Source: an uncultured Christensenellaceae bacterium (lineage in GTDB: Bacteria; Bacillota; Clostridia; Christensenellales; Christensenellaceae). From it: a stretch of DNA of 36,248 bases. The stretch covers positions 1-36,248 of the forward strand of contig CAJUPM010000017.1 in the NCBI GenBank assembly GCA_910588425.1, in the 5' to 3' direction. The first letter of the stretch is position 1, and each line of letters starts with the position of its first letter. The position numbers were made by a program, and so were the translations under genes. Positions 31,709 to 36,248 of the stretch are shown piece by piece. Below the pieces are notes generated by a model. The model saw only the letters and a list, made by a program, of their open reading frames with translations. It was not told the origin of the DNA and did not search any database.

Positions 31709-32152
31709 TCATTCGTCTATGCAGATAACTTCTATCCCGTTTTGCAAAAACAGCTCTGCCGCCACGCCGTTTCCCGCGGTAAGCGTTCCCGTAAAGGTGC
31801 CGTCATAAATCCTGCCAACCCCGCAGGATGGGCTTTTGCTTTTCAGATAGACCTTTTCAACCCCTGCATCTTTTAACTGCGCCAGCGCCGCCCACGCCCC
31901 CGCCAGAAACTGCGCTGTGCAGTCTTCGCCGTCCCGGCCAACCGCCCGGGCCTGCCCTTCCAGCACTGCCTTGCCCGTCCCGGTCAGTTCAGATGGCTCT
32001 CTTGGAATCGCCAGCCCGCCCAGGCATTCGGGGCAAATCAGCAAAATCTCCTCGCCCTCTGCCATGCACCGCGCAATCTCTGCGCTGGGCTTTGCCCTGC
32101 CGTCATACCGGCATGCCTTTCCTGCCAGGCATGCGCTCGCCGCTATCCTCAT
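31709..32152 (-). CDS. DUF523 family protein
   Basis: A 147-residue DUF523 protein of unknown function. It begins with the family pattern ASACLAGKACRYDG and has LLICPECLGGLAIPREP and KSKSPSCGVGRIYDG, whose conserved cysteines (Cys near 8, 14, 41, 44 and one in SPSCG) suggest metal or Fe-S binding. The start ATG 32152 has GGAGG five bases upstream; the ATG at 32164 overlaps that site. The gene leads the probable DUF523, response regulator, kinase, HtrA operon; the link to the two-component system is unexplained. Confidence 0.88.
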   Translation of the reverse strand: MRIAASACLAGKACRYDGRAKPSAEIARCMAEGEEILLICPECLGGLAIPREPSELTGTGKAVLEGQARAVGRDGEDCTAQFLAGAWAALAQLKDAGVEKVYLKSKSPSCGVGRIYDGTFTGTLTAGNGVAAELFLQNGIEVICIDE

Positions 32153-32174
32153 TATAGCCTCCATTTATGAACAG

Positions 32175-32204
32175 AGTGTAACGTCAAGCTGAAATAACTT
32201 CCAA
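32175..32204 (-). promoter_or_regulatory. Promoter of the DUF523/two-component/htrA operon
   Basis: On the minus strand, TTGGAA (32199-32204), an 18-bp spacer and TACACT (32175-32180), in the 57-base gap after mutS2. The leader would be about 15 bases. Confidence 0.4.
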
Positions 32205-32209
32205 CTGCG

Positions 32210-34570
32210 TCATTTTAATGTAACAATCGTCACGCCGTCCTCGCCTTCGCCAAATTTCCCCAGCCGGAATTCCGCCGCGTGCGGGTGCCGCCGCAGGAAA
32301 TTCTGAACGCCGCTGCGCAGTGCGCCGGTTCCCTTGCCGTGAATGATGGAAACCTCGCTGAGCCCGGCCAGGAACGCATCATCCAGATAGCGGTCCACCT
32401 CCAAAATCGCTTCTTCCACGGTGTACCCATGCAGGTTAATCGAGAGCGGGACGCTCTTATGCGAGAGCGAGACGCGGCTGGTGCGCACTCCTTTTTTCTT
32501 GCCCGTCTCTGCGCGCAACTCCAAATCCGAAAGATGCACGTTCATGCTCATGATCCCCGCCTGCACGCCCACCATGCCCTTGGCATCCGGCAGGCTGGAG
32601 ACCGTCGCGTCCACATCCAGACTGTAAATATGCACGGTCTGCCCAACTGAAAGCTTGGCCGGGTTGGCGGGCATAGCCGGGCGGCGTCCCGGCTCAGCCT
32701 TCTTTTTGAGCACCTCTTTTTTTGCAGAGATCTCTCTGCGCACTTTCTCCGTCGTTTTGGTCGCCTGGCTCTCGCTCTGGCCCCGCAGCTTGCGCGCCTC
32801 TTTGATGAGCTGCTCGGTCTCCTCCTGCGCCTTTTTGACGATCTCCAGCGCATCCTTGTTTGCGCGCTCTATGGCGCTCTTGCGCTTATCCGCCAGCTCT
32901 TTTTCCAGCTTCTTGGCCCGGGCGTCCACCTCTTTGGCGTGCTCCTGCATCTGTCTGGCCCGCTCCAGCTCCCGCTCCGCCTGCTTCCGCGTGCGCTCTG
33001 CCTGCAAAATGAGGCTGTCGAATTCCAGGCGCTCCTGGCGCATAAAGCCCTTTGCCTTCTCGATGATGGGCGTCTTGAGCCCCAGCCGCTTGGAAATGAG
33101 AAATGCGTTGCTCGAGCCCGCAACGCCCATAATCAGCCGGTAAGTCGGCCGCAGAGACTGCGCGTCAAACTCCATGCTGGCGTTTTCAAAGCCCTCCGCA
33201 TTCATCGCGTAAGCCTTGATCTCGCTGTAATGCGTGGTCGTCAGCAGCTTGCAGCCCCGGCTGTTGAGCTCATCCAAAATAGCCAGAGCCAGCGCCGTCC
33301 CCTCCTCCGGGTCCGTCCCTGCGCCCATCTCGTCGATGAGCACCAGGCAGTGCGCCCCGGCCTTGCGCAGAATATAGATGATATTGCGCATGTGCGAGCT
33401 GAACGTCGAGAGCGACTGCTCGATGCTCTGTTCATCGCCGATATCTGCAAAAATCTTCTCAAAGAGCGGCAGGCTGCTGCCCTCCAGCGCAGGCAAGAAC
33501 AGCCCGCTCTGCGCCATAGCCGAAAACAGGCCGACCATCTTGAGCGTAACCGTCTTGCCGCCGGTATTCGGGCCGGTGATGATCAGCGTCCTGTGCTCAT
33601 CCGAAACCGAGACAGAAACCGGAATCACTTCCTTTGCATCGATTAGCGGGTGCCGGCCAGAGCGAATATCGATGGTATCATCTCCATTAAAAGCGACGGG
33701 CATCGCCCGCATCCGGATGGCCAGCGCCGCCTTGGCGAAAACCAGATCCAGATAAGTCAGAAGATCCAAATCCGCCTGCATTTCGTAGGTATAGGCCCCG
33801 GCCAGAGCTGATAGCTCCAGCAAAATCCGCTCGATCTCCTGCCTCTCCTCTTCTTCCAGAACGCGCAGGCGGTTGTTCGCCTCCACAATGCTCATGGGTT
33901 CGATAAACAGCGTCGCGCCGCTGGCAGACTGCCCGTGAATCAGCCCCGGGACATTGCCGCGGTATTCCTGCTTGACCGGGACGACATACCGCCCGTTCCG
34001 CATGGTGATAATCGCGTCTTGCAAATGCGCCGCGTGCTCTTTGCTGCGGATGATCGTGTTGAGCTTCTCGCGCACGAACGCATTTTCGCTTCTCTGCCTG
34101 CGCCGAATATCCCGCAGAGCCGGAGATGCCTGATCCGCAATCTCCTCCTCGCTCAAAATCGCGTCGTCAATGCGCCGGATGAGCATATCGTCGTAAAACA
34201 GCTGATCCGCCAGCTCAGGCAAAAGCCGAAGCTGGCTGTTCTCGTCTTTTTTAATCCCTTTTTTTGCCCGCTTAGCCGCCTTCATCAGCCGGGAAACTCG
34301 CAGCAGCTCGGCGCAGGAAAGCCCCGCTCCGGCTTTGAGGCGCGTCAGCTCTCCGCTCAAATCGTCAAATCCCATCATGGGGTGGGCGGCGTTGGAAATG
34401 CTGATGCTCTCTGCCTCCCTGGTCTGCGCCATCAGCCGCTCGGCCTCCTGCCGCTCTGTCGCCGGCAAAAGCGCCCTTGCCGCGGCCGCGCCCCGCTCGG
34501 AAACTGCGCAGTCCGCCAGCATCTCTTTTATCTTATCGTAGCCCAAAATCTTGAGCACTCTGTCATCCAT
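32210..34570 (-). CDS. mutS2: MutS2 family ATPase/endonuclease
   Basis: A 786-residue MutS2 protein, normal length. The N-terminal core lacks the mismatch-reading domain of MutS. The ATPase has Walker A GPNTGGKT, DEMGAGTDPEEGTALALAIL as Walker B, and the signature region after it. A long charged coiled coil (about 520-640, rich in Lys, Glu and Ala) follows, and the C-terminal Smr nuclease domain has LNLHGYTVEEAI and IIHGKGTGALR. Known MutS2 proteins suppress homologous recombination or, in B. subtilis, split collided ribosomes. ATG 34570 directly follows the stop of the U32 gene, with GAGGAA upstream, so the two are translationally linked. Confidence 0.96.
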   Translation of the reverse strand: MDDRVLKILGYDKIKEMLADCAVSERGAAAARALLPATERQEAERLMAQTREAESISISNAAHPMMGFDDLSGELTRLKAGAGLSCAELLRVSRLMKAAKRAKKGIKKDENSQLRLLPELADQLFYDDMLIRRIDDAILSEEEIADQASPALRDIRRRQRSENAFVREKLNTIIRSKEHAAHLQDAIITMRNGRYVVPVKQEYRGNVPGLIHGQSASGATLFIEPMSIVEANNRLRVLEEEERQEIERILLELSALAGAYTYEMQADLDLLTYLDLVFAKAALAIRMRAMPVAFNGDDTIDIRSGRHPLIDAKEVIPVSVSVSDEHRTLIITGPNTGGKTVTLKMVGLFSAMAQSGLFLPALEGSSLPLFEKIFADIGDEQSIEQSLSTFSSHMRNIIYILRKAGAHCLVLIDEMGAGTDPEEGTALALAILDELNSRGCKLLTTTHYSEIKAYAMNAEGFENASMEFDAQSLRPTYRLIMGVAGSSNAFLISKRLGLKTPIIEKAKGFMRQERLEFDSLILQAERTRKQAERELERARQMQEHAKEVDARAKKLEKELADKRKSAIERANKDALEIVKKAQEETEQLIKEARKLRGQSESQATKTTEKVRREISAKKEVLKKKAEPGRRPAMPANPAKLSVGQTVHIYSLDVDATVSSLPDAKGMVGVQAGIMSMNVHLSDLELRAETGKKKGVRTSRVSLSHKSVPLSINLHGYTVEEAILEVDRYLDDAFLAGLSEVSIIHGKGTGALRSGVQNFLRRHPHAAEFRLGKFGEGEDGVTIVTLK

Positions 34571-36248
34571 CTATTCGATTCCTCGCTGTAAATGTCCTTT
34601 ATTTACTTTACCCTTTATCATACCAGAAAAGCCCACCAAAGCGCCAGTCTTTTGCGCTTTTTGATAGGCCAAAATCACCTGCGCCGCCTGCTCCGGCGTC
34701 TCCTGCCAAAAGCACAGCCGAATTCCCGCCGCCCCCGCCTGCCTGAGCGCGCCCAAATCCTCCATGGCCATGGGAACACTGGCCAAAACCTGAAGCAGGC
34801 AGCTGCTCACTCCGCCGCGCACCAGAGGGAATTCATATCCCTTGCCGTCCCGCAGTCCTGTCTTGCCGCATGTGCCGCATTTGCCCTGTTTTTTGAGCGG
34901 GCAGTGCCTCAGATACATCACCGGGATGCGCCCAAAGGCAACGACCTCTTTTTTCACACCCTGTATCTGCGCAATCTCGCTCAAATTGAGCTCTGCGCTT
35001 ATAGCGGCTTCCCCCGCGCCCAGCTTTTTCAGGCATTCTGCCGCCTCCCCGGAGGCAACATTCAGCGGAAAATCTGCGGCAAAGGGCATCCCCAATTTGC
35101 GCGCCAAGGCAATCCCAGCCAGATTGCCCGCTAATATCCCGCAAAAACAATCGTATTTGCGCAGCAGCTTTTCTGCCGCGGCGCTCTCTTCCTCGTCCAA
35201 ATAGGCAGGCAGCGCCAGATAGACGGCAATGCCCATCTCCTGCGCCTTTCTAAACTGCTCCTCGTCGCAGGCGCACCGCAGGTAGACGCGGTCTGCCCCG
35301 GCCTCCAGCGCCGCCTGCGCCTGCTCTGCCGTCTGCACCTGCGCAGCCAGATAAAGCTCTTCTGCCTGCACAGCTCCGTCAGCCCGCGTCCCCTTTGCAC
35401 GCTTCTCTGCCGGGCGCGCCGGGTAGAGCTGCGCTTTGCGCAAAAGCATCTGCTCCATTTCGCCGATCGCCTGGCGGCGCAGTGCATTCAGCGCAGATGC
35501 CGGAAGAAACGGGTTGCCCGCAATGCGCATCTCCACCTGCTCCATTTTGAACACTGTCCCGCCAGTTTTGCTTATCTGCGCGGCAGTGCGCTCCCGGTCC
35601 AGCGGCCTTTGCGCCTCCTGGCAAACCTCGGGCGCGGCCACCTCGCATTCCTGCCCCTGGCAGAAAAGCCGCAGGCGCGCCGGCTGTCCCGGCGCCGCAG
35701 TCAGCAGTGCCTGCATGGGCCAGGCAATCTCCCTTTCCATCAGCTCCTGCGCCCGCCGCATCTGCTGTGCATCCGTGGTGCGATAAGCCATATCCCCGTC
35801 CCGGGCCTCCAGGCTGACGGCAATGCGATATCCGTCCGCAATGCGGTCGGCATAGGGAAGCGCCAGCCCGCCGTGCGATCGGCTCCCGGCGCGGAATTCC
35901 AGCCCATCGCCCTTCTGGATCTGCTCCTGCGTAGATAGAATGGCCTTTTTGGCTTTGACCTGTCCAATCCTGCCCAGCGCAGTGCCCAAATGCCCTGGCC
36001 GCTGTAAATAGGTAACATCCCGGCTGCCCTCCAAATAGCCCGTGCAAAAGCCGCCGCGGTTATAGACCTTGCGCAGTTCCTCCACCGCCGCCGGCAAATC
36101 AAAATTCGTTCCTTGCTCCAGGGCATCCAGCGCCTGCCGATAGGTGTGCGTGACGATGGCGACGTACTCCGGCCGCTTCATCCGCCCTTCGATTTTGAGC
36201 GAGCAGACTCCCGCATCTTTGAGCGCGCCCAGCAGGCCAACCGCGCAG
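34571..36248 (-). CDS. U32 family (peptidase/RlhA-like) protein, 5' end outside the window
   Basis: The last 558 residues are visible; the frame is open to the window edge with no start. The first visible part contains the U32 signature CSLKIEGRMKRPEYVA, so ATG 36181 within it is not the start. A DUF3656-like middle follows (KAILSTQEQIQKGDGLEF), then a second U32-like barrel (about 290-540 of the visible part) with a Cys cluster HCPLKKQGKCGTCGKTG. U32 proteins include putative collagenases and RlhA, which hydroxylates 23S rRNA C2501; the conserved cysteines fit an Fe-S or redox role. Which applies here is open. mutS2 starts at the very next base. Confidence 0.88.
   Translation of the reverse strand, partial: CAVGLLGALKDAGVCSLKIEGRMKRPEYVAIVTHTYRQALDALEQGTNFDLPAAVEELRKVYNRGGFCTGYLEGSRDVTYLQRPGHLGTALGRIGQVKAKKAILSTQEQIQKGDGLEFRAGSRSHGGLALPYADRIADGYRIAVSLEARDGDMAYRTTDAQQMRRAQELMEREIAWPMQALLTAAPGQPARLRLFCQGQECEVAAPEVCQEAQRPLDRERTAAQISKTGGTVFKMEQVEMRIAGNPFLPASALNALRRQAIGEMEQMLLRKAQLYPARPAEKRAKGTRADGAVQAEELYLAAQVQTAEQAQAALEAGADRVYLRCACDEEQFRKAQEMGIAVYLALPAYLDEEESAAAEKLLRKYDCFCGILAGNLAGIALARKLGMPFAADFPLNVASGEAAECLKKLGAGEAAISAELNLSEIAQIQGVKKEVVAFGRIPVMYLRHCPLKKQGKCGTCGKTGLRDGKGYEFPLVRGGVSSCLLQVLASVPMAMEDLGALRQAGAAGIRLCFWQETPEQAAQVILAYQKAQKTGALVGFSGMIKGKVNKGHLQRGIE

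Overview
The window comes from the chromosome of a spore-forming anaerobe of the Firmicutes, most likely class Clostridia. The support is a spoIIA operon with sigF, a spoVAC-D-E operon, spoIIE, an EpsC-type serine acetyltransferase, a CD1871A-type CXXC mini-protein next to a polyferredoxin, and GC-rich codon use. I cannot name a genus; a Christensenellales-like or Oscillospiraceae-like gut clostridium would fit. I see no insertion sequence, prophage, CRISPR array or rRNA. Most genes lie on the minus strand, nearly all are intact, and many transcription units end in clear intrinsic terminators.

Layout. 1-733: the 3' end of tRNA-Gly, tRNA-Cys, a terminator, then a gene-free stretch with a degenerate tandem duplication and two more terminator-like hairpins. 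734-2622: metY, convergent with a small zinc-ribbon membrane protein. 2840-5962: an FGGY sugar kinase and, upstream of it, a three-gene thiol/Fe-S operon (TlpA-like lipoprotein, CD1871A-type mini-protein, polyferredoxin), all three starting with TTG. 6029-8520: thrC-trpS. 8669-11211: a small P-loop protein, then cysE and metA, which diverge from interleaved promoters. 11274-14456: a 1060-residue adenylation / carrier / alpha-oxoamine-synthase fusion. 14559-18051: spoIIE and a divergent pair of unrecognised small proteins. 18209-21570: cinA and the spoVA operon, the latter led by an unannotated 37-codon ORF. 21718-24036: a cysteine desulfurase and thiI. 24109-28016: a class A PBP, divergent from spoIIAA-spoIIAB-sigF. 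28060-32152: a DUF523 protein, an OmpR-type two-component system and an HtrA protease, probably one operon. 32210-36248: mutS2 and a U32 protein that runs off the window.

How the genes fit together. MetA carries Glu at position 111, the residue associated with acetyl-CoA use, and MetY uses O-acetylhomoserine, so methionine is probably made by direct sulfhydrylation while CysE feeds cysteine synthesis. The desulfurase and ThiI form a tRNA 4-thiouridine pair. Sporulation genes are spread among housekeeping genes: SpoIIAA, SpoIIAB, SigF and SpoIIE form the forespore sigma-F switch and SpoVAC-D-E form the dipicolinic acid channel. Matching promoter signatures are visible: a sigma-H-like promoter with a Spo0A-box core before spoIIAA, and a sigma-G-like promoter before the spoVA operon.

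Most notable observations: (1) the oxoamine-synthase domain of the fusion protein has Gly where the PLP-binding lysine belongs, and other pocket residues are lost too; (2) a hidden 37-codon ORF, translationally coupled to spoVAC, sits behind a sigma-G-like promoter whose -35 overlaps that of the divergent desulfurase-thiI promoter; (3) the cysE and metA promoters physically overlap; (4) hairpins and a degenerate duplication fill the stretch between the tRNAs and metY. No wholly new multi-gene system is evident; the pseudo-PLP fusion protein is the best candidate for undescribed biochemistry.
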